From Methanococcus voltae PS (lineage in GTDB: Archaea; AGJL01; Methanococci; Methanococcales; Methanococcaceae): 64,000 nucleotides of DNA. A program made the translations under genes and the position numbers. The stretch spans positions 608,557 to 672,556 of the forward strand of contig NZ_JANUCQ010000001.1 of the NCBI RefSeq assembly GCF_024807035.1, read 5' to 3'. How positions within the stretch are numbered: position 1 is the first letter of the stretch; the number at the start of each line of letters is the position of its first letter. The notes under the pieces are model-generated. The model searched no databases. It saw only the letters and a program-made list of their open reading frames with translations, and was not told where the DNA came from. Positions 9,238 to 17,493 of the stretch are shown here, in pieces.

Positions 9238-9732
9238 ATTATCACCATTTTATTAATATTATAATTTATAATATTGGTAATTTAATAATTTAATATCCTT
9301 ATTTAATTTATTAATTCCATCTATATATCTTAATATTTTATTAAAAAAATCGATGTAAAATTGATTATTTTATCCTATTTAATCGTTTATTGATTATTAA
9401 AGTATTTATATTATAGTATTCATACGTAAAACTTATTGAAAATTAAAATAATTTTTATTATATAATATTGGATAGTATTTGATAAAGTATGACTAATAAA
9501 TATACGATTGTATCATAAATATAATTAGTACTCTTAAAAATATAATTATAAAATGTACATAGTATCTAAGTTATCTAATCTAAATTGTTAATTTTCTTTT
9601 ATCTTAAAATTTATTGATTTATATAATTTACGGCAAAAAATATAATTCAATTAATTCAATTAATTCAATTAATTCAAAGTAATTCAAAGTAATTCAAAGT
9701 AATTTAAATTTAAACTTTTCACGGTGTATATT
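9238..9732. other. Divergent AT-rich region between dphB and the antiporter gene
   Basis: The gap should carry promoters for both divergent genes. Several TATA-like stretches occur, and no one of them stands out. The last 90 bases hold two adjoining tandem repeats, listed separately. No gene is apparent. Confidence 0.45.
9645..9701. repeat. Composite tandem repeat before the antiporter gene
   Basis: Three copies of ATTCAATTA are followed directly by three copies of ATTCAAAGTA. The block ends about 20 bases before the ribosome binding site of the antiporter gene, so it probably lies in the leader. Confidence 0.85.
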
Positions 9733-10908
9733 ATGGACAATTATATAATGTTATTTATTGTTATGCTCTTAATTTTCATATTCCCTCAGATTTTAAAGCG
9801 ATTTAATATTCCAGGTATTACGGCAATGATGTTGGCAGGTATATTCATAGGGCCTTACGGTTTAAACTTAATACCTATGAGTGACGCGCTTATGCAATTT
9901 GGTGCATTTGGCATGTTATTTTTAATGTTTTTAGCAGGCTTAGAGGTGGATAACGATACTTTAAAAGCAGAATTTAAGAACTCCACATTTTTAAGTATAT
10001 TTTCAATGGTAATTCCTGCAATTGGCGGTTATTTTGTAGCCCAACTCTTTGGGTTAGATTTCATTGGCTCTCTTATCTATGCAGTCATATTTTCCTCACA
10101 CTCCGTAGGAATTGTTTATGGGCTTATGGATGAGTTAAACATGATTAAATCAAAACTCGGTACGACTTTATTAAGTGCAACGGTTATTGTAGACCTTTTA
10201 AGCCTTATAATAGTTTCCATAATTGTTAAGGTAAACGAAACAGCAGGGGGCTTAAATTCAGAAATATTCCAGTTTATGGGCTTGGTTTTACTTTATATTG
10301 TAGGACTTTTACTCATAATCCCATTGATGTCCAAGTACATTTTCAAAAAATTAGAGGAATTACACGTTCCTAAAATACACTTTATACTCTTATTGATACT
10401 TATTTCAATCATAACTGGAGAATATATCGGAATACATCCAATTATCGGGGCATTTATCACAGGGATAGCCGTTTCAGAAGAACTTACCAAAGAAGAACAC
10501 GACACTTTATTAAATGAAAATTTAAATGCCATAGGTTATGGGTTATTTATTCCATTATTCTTCTTAACGGTGGGTATGAACACCAATATAAGTGTTTTAA
10601 CGGATTTAAGTAATATATCCTTAATAGCAGTAGCTGTTTCCGTTTTAGCAATATTAAAAACGTTTTCCGGTTATATATCTTTAAGGATGTTAAAATACAA
10701 CACTAAAAAAAGCTTTTGTGGAGGGGTTTTTACAGTACCTTCTCTTTCAACCGCACTAGTTGCAGCAACACTCGGTTTAGAAATGGGTATTCTCCCATAT
10801 CCTTATTTCGTTGCAATTGTAATATTATCTCTCATAACCTCTACAATACCACCAATATTCTTAAAGAGCTATGTATTGAAAAATAAAAAAGAATTTGTCG
10901 AAGAATAA
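9733..10908 (+). CDS. Cation/proton antiporter, CPA2 (KefB/NapA) family
   Basis: The protein is about 391 residues, almost entirely hydrophobic, with roughly 11-13 membrane segments and no C-terminal NAD-binding TrkA domain. Family signs include KRFNIPGITAMMLAGIFIGPYG, split by the first loop, FLMFLAGLEVD near residue 75, and HPIIGAFITGIAVSE. It probably exchanges Na+ or K+ for protons across the cytoplasmic membrane; the ion cannot be read from the sequence. GTG at 9724 belongs to the ribosome binding site, so the start is ATG at 9733. No operon partner is visible. Confidence 0.87.
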   Translation: MDNYIMLFIVMLLIFIFPQILKRFNIPGITAMMLAGIFIGPYGLNLIPMSDALMQFGAFGMLFLMFLAGLEVDNDTLKAEFKNSTFLSIFSMVIPAIGGYFVAQLFGLDFIGSLIYAVIFSSHSVGIVYGLMDELNMIKSKLGTTLLSATVIVDLLSLIIVSIIVKVNETAGGLNSEIFQFMGLVLLYIVGLLLIIPLMSKYIFKKLEELHVPKIHFILLLILISIITGEYIGIHPIIGAFITGIAVSEELTKEEHDTLLNENLNAIGYGLFIPLFFLTVGMNTNISVLTDLSNISLIAVAVSVLAILKTFSGYISLRMLKYNTKKSFCGGVFTVPSLSTALVAATLGLEMGILPYPYFVAIVILSLITSTIPPIFLKSYVLKNKKEFVEE

Positions 10909-11026
10909 AATAATAAAATAAAATAATAAATGAAAAAATTATAAACAAACAAATATTAAAAAATAACAATAAAATAACAATAAAATAACAATAATAAATA
11001 AAAAAGAAAGAAGAAATAATAATCAA

Positions 11027-11947
11027 TTATTCTTCAATATATCCTAATTTTTTTAACAATGGGTCCGCAGATTTAAAGTGTAAATCAAGAGCCACATCTT
11101 TTGGTGACATATTCATAGCCAATCCTAAAAGCTGGGAATAGTGTATAACTGGCAAATTATATTGTCTTTTAAATGTTTCCTCGATTTCAATTTGTCCCCT
11201 GTCAAATTGTAAGTGGCAGAATGGACATACTTCAGTTACACAATCTGCTCCTGCAGCAATCATATTTTTAATTTTAGTTTCAGACATTTGGAGAGCAACT
11301 TCTGGGTTTCTAGCCCTTACGCCACCACCCGCACCGCAACACATATTTTTATCACGGTATGAGATTGATGTAGCACCTATGGCTTCAACAAGACCGTCAA
11401 GTGATTTGGGAACCTCTGAACTTTCAATATGTTTTACATCAGTAGGTTTTAGGTAGTGGCAACCGTAGTGAACAGCTACATTTGCATCTAATGGATTTTC
11501 TACTCTATCGGCGATGTATTCAGTACCCAAATCAAAGTAAAGTACCTCGGTCAAGTGTCTAACGTTTGTAGTACCTTTATATTCTAAACCGTGCTTTCCT
11601 AATACTTCGTTTACTTTTTCTCTTGCGGTTTCATTGTCTTTTAAAATATGGTCAGCTTCAAATAGCGAGCCATAGCACCCATTGCAGATGGTTAGGATGT
11701 CTAAATCTTCCTGTTCAGCAAGTACAATGTTTCTTGCTGCAATTGTTAACCACGTCATCAAGTCAAATGAACCAAATACCCCCGGAGCCGGACAACAAGA
11801 TGCTTGTTCAAATGGTTTTAACTTTAAATCTAATTTTTCAAGAGCTTTGTATGTTGCACTTTCGATACCAGGATATCGATTAGGTGCAATACAACCAAGG
11901 AAAAATACATATTCGTCTTTCATATCCTTATTTCTGGCATTCTCCAT
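11027..11947 (-). CDS. hdrB: Heterodisulfide reductase subunit B, copy 1
   Basis: HdrB carries the two non-cubane [4Fe-4S] clusters at which CoM-S-S-CoB is reduced in the last step of methanogenesis, within the cytoplasmic HdrABC electron-bifurcating complex. The CCG-domain cysteines are present: FFLGC near the start, SCCPAPG, CNGCYGS, then [17 protein letters not shown] and CPFCHLQFD. The start ATG follows GAGGGGATTTTA. It has an extra N-terminal stretch of about 10 residues compared with the second copy at 26351. It lies 107 bases behind hdrC on the same strand, so the two form an operon. Which copy was originally numbered 1 is my labelling. Confidence 0.95.
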   Translation of the reverse strand: MENARNKDMKDEYVFFLGCIAPNRYPGIESATYKALEKLDLKLKPFEQASCCPAPGVFGSFDLMTWLTIAARNIVLAEQEDLDILTICNGCYGSLFEADHILKDNETAREKVNEVLGKHGLEYKGTTNVRHLTEVLYFDLGTEYIADRVENPLDANVAVHYGCHYLKPTDVKHIESSEVPKSLDGLVEAIGATSISYRDKNMCCGAGGGVRARNPEVALQMSETKIKNMIAAGADCVTEVCPFCHLQFDRGQIEIEETFKRQYNLPVIHYSQLLGLAMNMSPKDVALDLHFKSADPLLKKLGYIEE

Positions 11948-12054
11948 TAAAATCCCCTCAACTATATAAATACTTAATTTGATTAATACACTATAAATTA
12001 TAACTTATTTTTCGTATATTTTAGGATATAATTTATTATCTCATAAATTAGTAA

Positions 12055-12636
12055 TTATTCACTAGCATATTTTAAATCTAATTCTGTTAATTCCCCTGTT
12101 TCTTCGCAGATACCTACTTTTTTACAGAAATTCAAATCGCTCATAATATCTTTAATCATTTGTAAAGCTTCCGGATATTTATGGGTTGTCGGTGGAACTT
12201 CTGTCAAACCCAAGTCAAGTCTTGCTTTTTTCATTTCAGCATTTACTGGCACAGCGTGACCTGTTTTGAAAACGTAAAGTGACGTTTTCCTATGTGGTTC
12301 AGCAATATATCCTTTTTCTGACGCTAAGTTTCTAATTACTTTGATTAAATCTGTTATTTTAACTTCCCTAGGACATTTCTCGTAACATTCGTAACAAGTC
12401 GTACACATCCATAAGTCGTCACTAGATAGCAAATCTTCGTCGCCTAATAAAGCTTGCCTAATTATTTTTCTTGTCCTAAATCCTGTTATCCTACCACTTG
12501 GGCAAGCTCCCGTACATGTACCGCATTGGTAACATCTTTTAAATGAATTACTTTTATCTTCTCCCAAAAAATCAATTCCTGCATTCACAATTGCTTCTGA
12601 AAACTCTTTATTGTATTCATTGGATTTTAAAACCAT
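12055..12636 (-). CDS. hdrC: Heterodisulfide reductase subunit C, copy 1
   Basis: HdrC passes electrons from HdrA to HdrB through two cubane [4Fe-4S] clusters. Both ligand motifs are clear: [14 protein letters not shown] and [15 protein letters not shown]. At 193 residues it has the usual length, and it ends without membrane segments, as expected for the soluble complex. The ribosome binding site GGGGTGA precedes ATG. It is the first gene of an hdrCB operon; hdrA is not in the window. Its coding sequence is less codon-biased than the paralogue at 25660. Confidence 0.95.
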   Translation of the reverse strand: MVLKSNEYNKEFSEAIVNAGIDFLGEDKSNSFKRCYQCGTCTGACPSGRITGFRTRKIIRQALLGDEDLLSSDDLWMCTTCYECYEKCPREVKITDLIKVIRNLASEKGYIAEPHRKTSLYVFKTGHAVPVNAEMKKARLDLGLTEVPPTTHKYPEALQMIKDIMSDLNFCKKVGICEETGELTELDLKYASE

Positions 12637-12671
12637 TATTTCACCCCTAATTATATATTTTTTTTAAGCCT

Positions 12672-12684
12672 TATTTATATACTG
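12672..12684 (-). promoter_or_regulatory. TATA box of hdrCB copy 1
   Basis: On the minus strand the sequence GTATATAAATAAGG lies about 40-50 bases before the hdrC start. It is a good archaeal TATA element and sits about 20 bases downstream of the palindrome at 12701. Confidence 0.55.
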
Positions 12685-12700
12685 TTACTATGTTTGGATG

Positions 12701-12720
12701 TAATACAATTGTATAATATT
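12701..12720. promoter_or_regulatory. Palindromic element shared by both hdrC promoters, copy 1
   Basis: On the minus strand this reads TATTATACAATTGTATTA. It matches the perfect palindrome before the other hdrC gene (25577-25596) in sequence and in distance to the start codon (about 65 versus 64 bases). It lies just upstream of the TATA box. A related but weaker TACA-AA-TGTA element is at 12751-12760. This is a candidate binding site for a regulator common to the two operons. Confidence 0.6.
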
Positions 12721-12886
12721 ACGAAAACTCCTCGGAATAAGGATTAATTATACAAATGTATTTATGTAATTGCGTATAGGTATAAATAATGTTAAATTGG
12801 ATATTAATAAATTTAATAGCTTAATAAAAATAAATGTAAAAAAAGTAACGTAAAATCATTAAAAAATTAAAAACAATCGGGATAAT

Positions 12887-13912
12887 ATGGATAGCATAAC
12901 ATTTTTAGAATCTGCACTAAATTTTATAATAAATAATATAATAAATAATATAATAAATAATATAATAAATAATATAATAAATAATATAATAACAATTAAT
13001 ATAAACTCCAATTTGGAATCATATTTAAATATGAACCTTATTTCATTAAATTTTGATAATATAACCTATATAATCTTAAAATCTTTTGAAAAATCATTTA
13101 ATTTCCTAAAAGATTCTATTTTATATATTTTAGTCGGATTTATAATTTCTGCATACTTAAAGGTAAAATTAAAAGGAGATTTAAGGAAAAAAATTGTCCA
13201 TAATTTGAATTATTCAAGTTTTTCACTTTTGAAATCTTCATTAATGGGTGCAATTTTACCACTATGCTCTGCAAGTGGCGTGCCTGTAGCCAATGCAATG
13301 AATAGCAAAGGCGTAAATATGGGTACAAGCATGGCATTTATCATATCTGCAGCATCCATAACTCCCATTGGTTTTTTTATGACTCTTTCCATAATTGGAT
13401 ATAAATTAGCTATCTATCAAGTGATTTTATCCATAATATTATCCATATGCGTTGGTATTGTATTTTTAAAGGATAAATATACTCCTTATTTTAAAGAAGG
13501 GAAGCAAAAAGAACACAATTTTACGTCAATATTGTTAAGTCAGTTAAAATTTATAATGCCCTCCATATTAATTGGATATATGCTATCGGGACTTTTTGCC
13601 ACGTTAATTCCAACTGAAGTTATTGTTATGCTATTGTCTAACAATTTAATTACGTATTTCGTAATTTCAGCAATCCGATTGGTTATATTTTTATGTCCTT
13701 ACGCACTAATACCATTAATAAATAATTTCGCAATTGAGGGGATTCCAAAAGGTATAATCTTATCTTTCTTAATATCGGCACCTGCTACAGGTTTACCCAT
13801 GATTTTAGCTTTAAATAAATGTTATGGATTAAAAAAGACTCTGAAATATCTTATTTCCATAATAGTAATTAGTGCAATATTGGGACTTTTATCTGATACA
13901 TTTATTTTTTAA
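12887..13912 (+). CDS. Predicted permease, ArsP/DUF318-like
   Basis: This is a membrane protein of 341 residues with about eight hydrophobic segments, including two repeated halves centred on GAILPLCSASGVPVANAM and FLISAPATGLPMILAL. The layout resembles the DUF318/ArsP_1 permease family, whose members export organoarsenicals or metals. In the family the loop usually reads PLCSCG, whereas this protein has PLCSAS, so the second Cys is missing. Residues 14-35 are a repeated IINN block encoded by a 12-base tandem repeat, which looks like an expanded extra N-terminus. The ATG at 12887 has a weak CGGGAT site; a later start is possible. Substrate is unknown. Confidence 0.65.
   Translation: MDSITFLESALNFIINNIINNIINNIINNIINNIITININSNLESYLNMNLISLNFDNITYIILKSFEKSFNFLKDSILYILVGFIISAYLKVKLKGDLRKKIVHNLNYSSFSLLKSSLMGAILPLCSASGVPVANAMNSKGVNMGTSMAFIISAASITPIGFFMTLSIIGYKLAIYQVILSIILSICVGIVFLKDKYTPYFKEGKQKEHNFTSILLSQLKFIMPSILIGYMLSGLFATLIPTEVIVMLLSNNLITYFVISAIRLVIFLCPYALIPLINNFAIEGIPKGIILSFLISAPATGLPMILALNKCYGLKKTLKYLISIIVISAILGLLSDTFIF
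12926..12991 (+). repeat. In-frame 12-base tandem repeat (ATAATAAATAAT)
   Basis: Five and a half copies of a 12-base unit encode IINN repeats at the N-terminus of the permease. The unit is a multiple of three, so changes in copy number would lengthen or shorten the protein without a frameshift. Confidence 0.95.
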
Positions 13913-14017
13913 TTTTAATTTACGAATTATTAAATAATTTTAATAAGAGTCTAACATTTTTATATATTTAATATTATATCTTAAAATAGGTTTAAAATTT
14001 GAAGGGAAGGCGGTAAT

Positions 14018-14746
14018 TTGAAAAATTTGGCTGAGAGTAACGAAGATGTTAAAATAAATAAAGATAGTTCGCATAAGGGTAAAAAGAGTACTTTAAAAAA
14101 GATTAGGGACTTTACGGTTAATAATGGCAGATATTTATTCTTTTTAGCAGGTATATCATCTGTTATTTTTGCAATATTCCGATGTATATATGTAGTACCA
14201 TTTATCGCTTGCGATTATTGTAACCATTATGAATGTCCCCTAAAATATACGCGTACCCCGTTATTAGTGGGTGTTTTAGGATATATGGCAGTTTTTAAGG
14301 CAGATTTTTGTACAAAAATATGTCCTTTCGGAACATTAAACCATATTTTATTTAAAATACGAATGAAAATCTCGAAAAAAACATATAATTTATCCAAACA
14401 TAAAACCTTAAAAAATATTATAATGGTTTTAAAATATTCTATATTCTTATTTGCAATCATAGCAGCGTCTTTAAGTATGCGTTCTTATTTATTGAACCCT
14501 TACGGAAAAAACAGGGCTATTGCAGGTACTTATATTTACGACATCGCTGTAACTGCAATATTGCAAAATGCTAGAATAGCTTTAGTAATTTTGGGATTGC
14601 TAGGCGTCATATTTATAGCTCGTTTCTGGCGTAGGTACTTATGTCCTTATGGAACAGGTATTGAAACCGTAAAAAAAGGTTATAAACTATGTAAGTCATG
14701 CAAAAGCTGTAAAGTTAAAAATACTAATAAAAAATCTAATAAATAA
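14018..14746 (+). CDS. NapH-like membrane [4Fe-4S] protein, copy 1
   Basis: The 242-residue protein has about four or five membrane segments and cysteine motifs of the NapH/NosR-type ferredoxin family: CDYCNHYECP near residue 68, CTKICPFGTLNHI near 102 and LCPYGTG near 212, then CKSCKSCK at the C-terminus. It should carry iron-sulfur clusters at the membrane and move electrons between a quinol-like or ferredoxin donor and an unknown acceptor. The matching place to the CRYMCPYGTG of its paralogue (21984) reads RRYLCPYGTG, so one Cys is missing. The start is TTG at 14018 after GGCGGTAA. It lies upstream of two FecCD permease genes. Confidence 0.75.
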   Translation: MKNLAESNEDVKINKDSSHKGKKSTLKKIRDFTVNNGRYLFFLAGISSVIFAIFRCIYVVPFIACDYCNHYECPLKYTRTPLLVGVLGYMAVFKADFCTKICPFGTLNHILFKIRMKISKKTYNLSKHKTLKNIIMVLKYSIFLFAIIAASLSMRSYLLNPYGKNRAIAGTYIYDIAVTAILQNARIALVILGLLGVIFIARFWRRYLCPYGTGIETVKKGYKLCKSCKSCKVKNTNKKSNK

Positions 14747-15015
14747 ATATATAAATATATAAAAAATAAACATAATAAATTTAATTCTCCTTTTTTATAA
14801 TTTTTAACCCTTTTAGTCTTTTTAATCCCCTTATTTAACAGATATTTCGCATATATTTCACGTGCTATTCGTAACATTTATATAACTAATCTATATAATT
14901 AAAGTTATCTTAATTTTATTAAAATTTACTTTAATATAACTAAAGTAAAAAATAATAAAATAAATAATAAAATAATTAAAAAACTAATCAGAAATACGGG
15001 TAAAATTGGTGAATT

Positions 15016-16062
15016 ATGGATAAAAAATATATATTTTTGATGTTGGCATTCTTAGGACTATTATTTGTACTATCTATCTTTAGTTTAACCGTAGGAACTT
15101 CAAATATACCATTTTACCAAATTTTACAATATCTACTAACCGGAACCACAGGTACTGAACTTACAGACACCATACTTTTTAAAATCCGTATATTACGAAC
15201 GTTAGGCGCCATTGTAGCAGGTTTTGGAATATCTACAGCAGGTATCTTAATGCAAAGCTATTTTAGAAATCCTTTGGCAGACCCTTATTTAATGGGCGTT
15301 TCAAACGGTGCTACATTGGGGGTAGTGCTTTATGGCTTTACATCGGTTTTACTATGGTCAAATTTACCTAAATCCTCTATGGGTATGATATTATCCGCTT
15401 ATGTAGGTTCAATAATTGTTATGTCGGTTATATCCACCATAGCAAAATTTTCTCGTCAAACTTCCACGTTGCTGATTTCTGGAATAATGATTGGTGCAAT
15501 TACTTCCGGAATAACCACCATGCTCATTTATACTGGTGATATGTTAGGTGACGATAATTCCAAGCTCAGTCACTTTTTCAGTTGGGGAATGGGGTCAGTA
15601 TCTAATTTAACAGTTGATTATCTGATTATAATGGCGGTAATTGTTATCCCATTAATCTTTTTAATATTGATATTGCTTTCAAAAAAACTTGACGCAAATA
15701 TTTTAGGGGATAATTACGCTAAAAGTGTCGGTTTGAATGTAAAATCTTTCAAAAGGGTGTTAATCTCATTATCCTGTATGCTTACGGCTACAATTGTCGC
15801 ATTTACTGGCCCAATAGCTTTTATTGGAATGTTTACGCCCATTATATCTAAAATAATTTGTGGAACATCAAAACATTCTAAAATAATACCAATGTCTGCA
15901 AGTTTGGGTGCAATATTCCTGTTAATTGCCGATATAATTGCTAGACCAAGTGTAATTATCCCACACGGTACGAGTACACTTCCGTTACTCTGTCCGCTTT
16001 CAATTATGGGGGCGCCAATAGCTATATACGTGTATACTAAATCTAAACAGTTTAGAATGTAG
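15016..16062 (+). CDS. FecCD/BtuC-family ABC transporter permease
   Basis: This 348-residue protein has about ten membrane segments and typical type II importer permease sequences: [19 protein letters not shown] near residue 57, [20 protein letters not shown] near 84, FSWGMGS and [15 protein letters not shown]. Such permeases import iron chelates, cobamides or haem. The ATG follows GGTGAATT. A second permease of the family starts 125 bases after its stop, on the same strand. No cognate ATPase or TroA/BtuF-type binding protein is in the window. The [10 protein letters not shown] end replaces the usual ELPVG loop. Confidence 0.9.
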   Translation: MDKKYIFLMLAFLGLLFVLSIFSLTVGTSNIPFYQILQYLLTGTTGTELTDTILFKIRILRTLGAIVAGFGISTAGILMQSYFRNPLADPYLMGVSNGATLGVVLYGFTSVLLWSNLPKSSMGMILSAYVGSIIVMSVISTIAKFSRQTSTLLISGIMIGAITSGITTMLIYTGDMLGDDNSKLSHFFSWGMGSVSNLTVDYLIIMAVIVIPLIFLILILLSKKLDANILGDNYAKSVGLNVKSFKRVLISLSCMLTATIVAFTGPIAFIGMFTPIISKIICGTSKHSKIIPMSASLGAIFLLIADIIARPSVIIPHGTSTLPLLCPLSIMGAPIAIYVYTKSKQFRM

Positions 16063-16186
16063 TGTAATAAATTAAAAAGTAATAATCTAATAAAAAATAA
16101 AATTAATAAAAAATAATAAGAAAGTAAGGATAAAATAAGAATAAAATAAGAATAAAAGACCAATACCTAATTTTTAGGTGAAAATG

Positions 16187-17305
16187 ATGGATAAAATCCA
16201 AAATAATAAAAAAATGGGAATTTTAAATTCTTTAAAAAACATGCAAAATAATAAATTTTACAAATTATCGATTATTATAATTTTACTACTATCCTCAATA
16301 GTATTTTTAATATTGGGGCTGTATTATGGGGGTAATGCCAAAACTATATCCTTAGATGACGTTACAAACTTTGTAATTCACCAATCAACCGGAGATATGT
16401 TTAAAGATACTCTTCTAAAAGAAGTCCGATTTCCCCAGATATTAGGAGCTATAGCGATAGGGATAACTCTTGCAGGTAGTGGTTTAATGTTACAGATATT
16501 ATTTAGAAATTTGTTAGCTTCCCCGTATACCACGGGTATATCTAGCGGAGTTTTACTAATGGTTTCTTTTGTAATATTCGCAACTTCGCTTTCAAACTTA
16601 TTCAAGGTTTTTGGAACTGCAGATATATTAATAGCCGGTTGGATGGGTGGTATGTTATCTACAATTATACTTATAAGTATTGCTTTTAAAGTAAAGGAAT
16701 CAAACAGTGTAATTATAATTGCATTACTCGCAAGTTACTTATTTAGTGGTATACGGTCCTATTTAATCCACAGTTCGGATAATTTATTGATAGATGAATA
16801 TTTTGGCTTTGTAGTAGGCAATTTGTCAAAATTAACATTTGACGCGGTTTATCCCATGGCTTTTGCTACGGTAGTGTTTATTATTATGTCATTATTTTTA
16901 ATAAAGCCTTTAAATGCCTTGGTTTTTGGTGAAAACTATGCAAAGAGTTTTGGGTTAAGCATAAAAAAAATTAGAATAGCAATATTACTATTGACTTCAT
17001 TCGTAGTTGGTTTAATTATACCCTACGTAGGTTTGATGGCATTTGTTGGGATATCTGCCCCTTATCTGGCGAGACCGTTACTTAAAACGTCTGATAATAC
17101 CTATTTATTACCTGCAAGTATGTTAATAGGAGTTTTATTAATGTTATCTTGCCATATCATAACTTTACATTATTATTTGCCATTCAAATGGATTTTTAAT
17201 GTAAAAACAGCATCAGTTTTGCCAATAAGTGCAGTTTTGGATGTATTTGGTGGCATAATAGTTCTATATTTGATAATGCAGGGCGAAAAAAAATTAATAC
17301 TTTAA
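16187..17305 (+). CDS. FecCD/BtuC-family ABC transporter permease, second copy
   Basis: The second FecCD-type permease has the same landmarks in diverged form: EVRFPQILGAIAIGITLAGSG near residue 85, QILFRNLLASPYTTGISSG and GLMAFVGISAPYLARP. The two permeases may form a heterodimeric channel, since they are adjacent and diverged from each other. The N-terminus has about 30 polar residues before the first membrane segment. Of the possible starts at 16178 (GTG), 16184 and 16187 (ATG), 16187 is best spaced from AGGTGA. The ligand is unknown, with iron chelates or corrinoids as candidates. Confidence 0.87.
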   Translation: MDKIQNNKKMGILNSLKNMQNNKFYKLSIIIILLLSSIVFLILGLYYGGNAKTISLDDVTNFVIHQSTGDMFKDTLLKEVRFPQILGAIAIGITLAGSGLMLQILFRNLLASPYTTGISSGVLLMVSFVIFATSLSNLFKVFGTADILIAGWMGGMLSTIILISIAFKVKESNSVIIIALLASYLFSGIRSYLIHSSDNLLIDEYFGFVVGNLSKLTFDAVYPMAFATVVFIIMSLFLIKPLNALVFGENYAKSFGLSIKKIRIAILLLTSFVVGLIIPYVGLMAFVGISAPYLARPLLKTSDNTYLLPASMLIGVLLMLSCHIITLHYYLPFKWIFNVKTASVLPISAVLDVFGGIIVLYLIMQGEKKLIL

Positions 17306-17384
17306 ATAATTATTAACTCTATTTTTATTATTATTTTACCCTTTATTTATTTTTTAACTACTTTAAGTTATTTTCATCGCACAT

Positions 17385-17393
17385 TATTTATAT
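17385..17393 (+). promoter_or_regulatory. TATA box of tgtA
   Basis: The sequence CATTATTTATATG about 105 bases before the tgtA start fits an archaeal TATA box. A T-rich stretch at 17320-17360 just before it probably ends transcription of the permease genes. Confidence 0.4.
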
Positions 17394-17493
17394 GAATTGA
17401 TAAATAATAGAATAGTTATTAATTTTATTTGTAAAACAATTTTAGTATAAATTAATTTAAAAATTAAGCAAATATGCAATATTCGGTGAAACA

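Noticed and set aside
10841..11026. Minus-strand frame full of Phe, Ile and Tyr beyond the antiporter gene
   Set aside because: It arises from A-rich repeats read on the other strand; it has no ribosome binding site and no protein-like composition.
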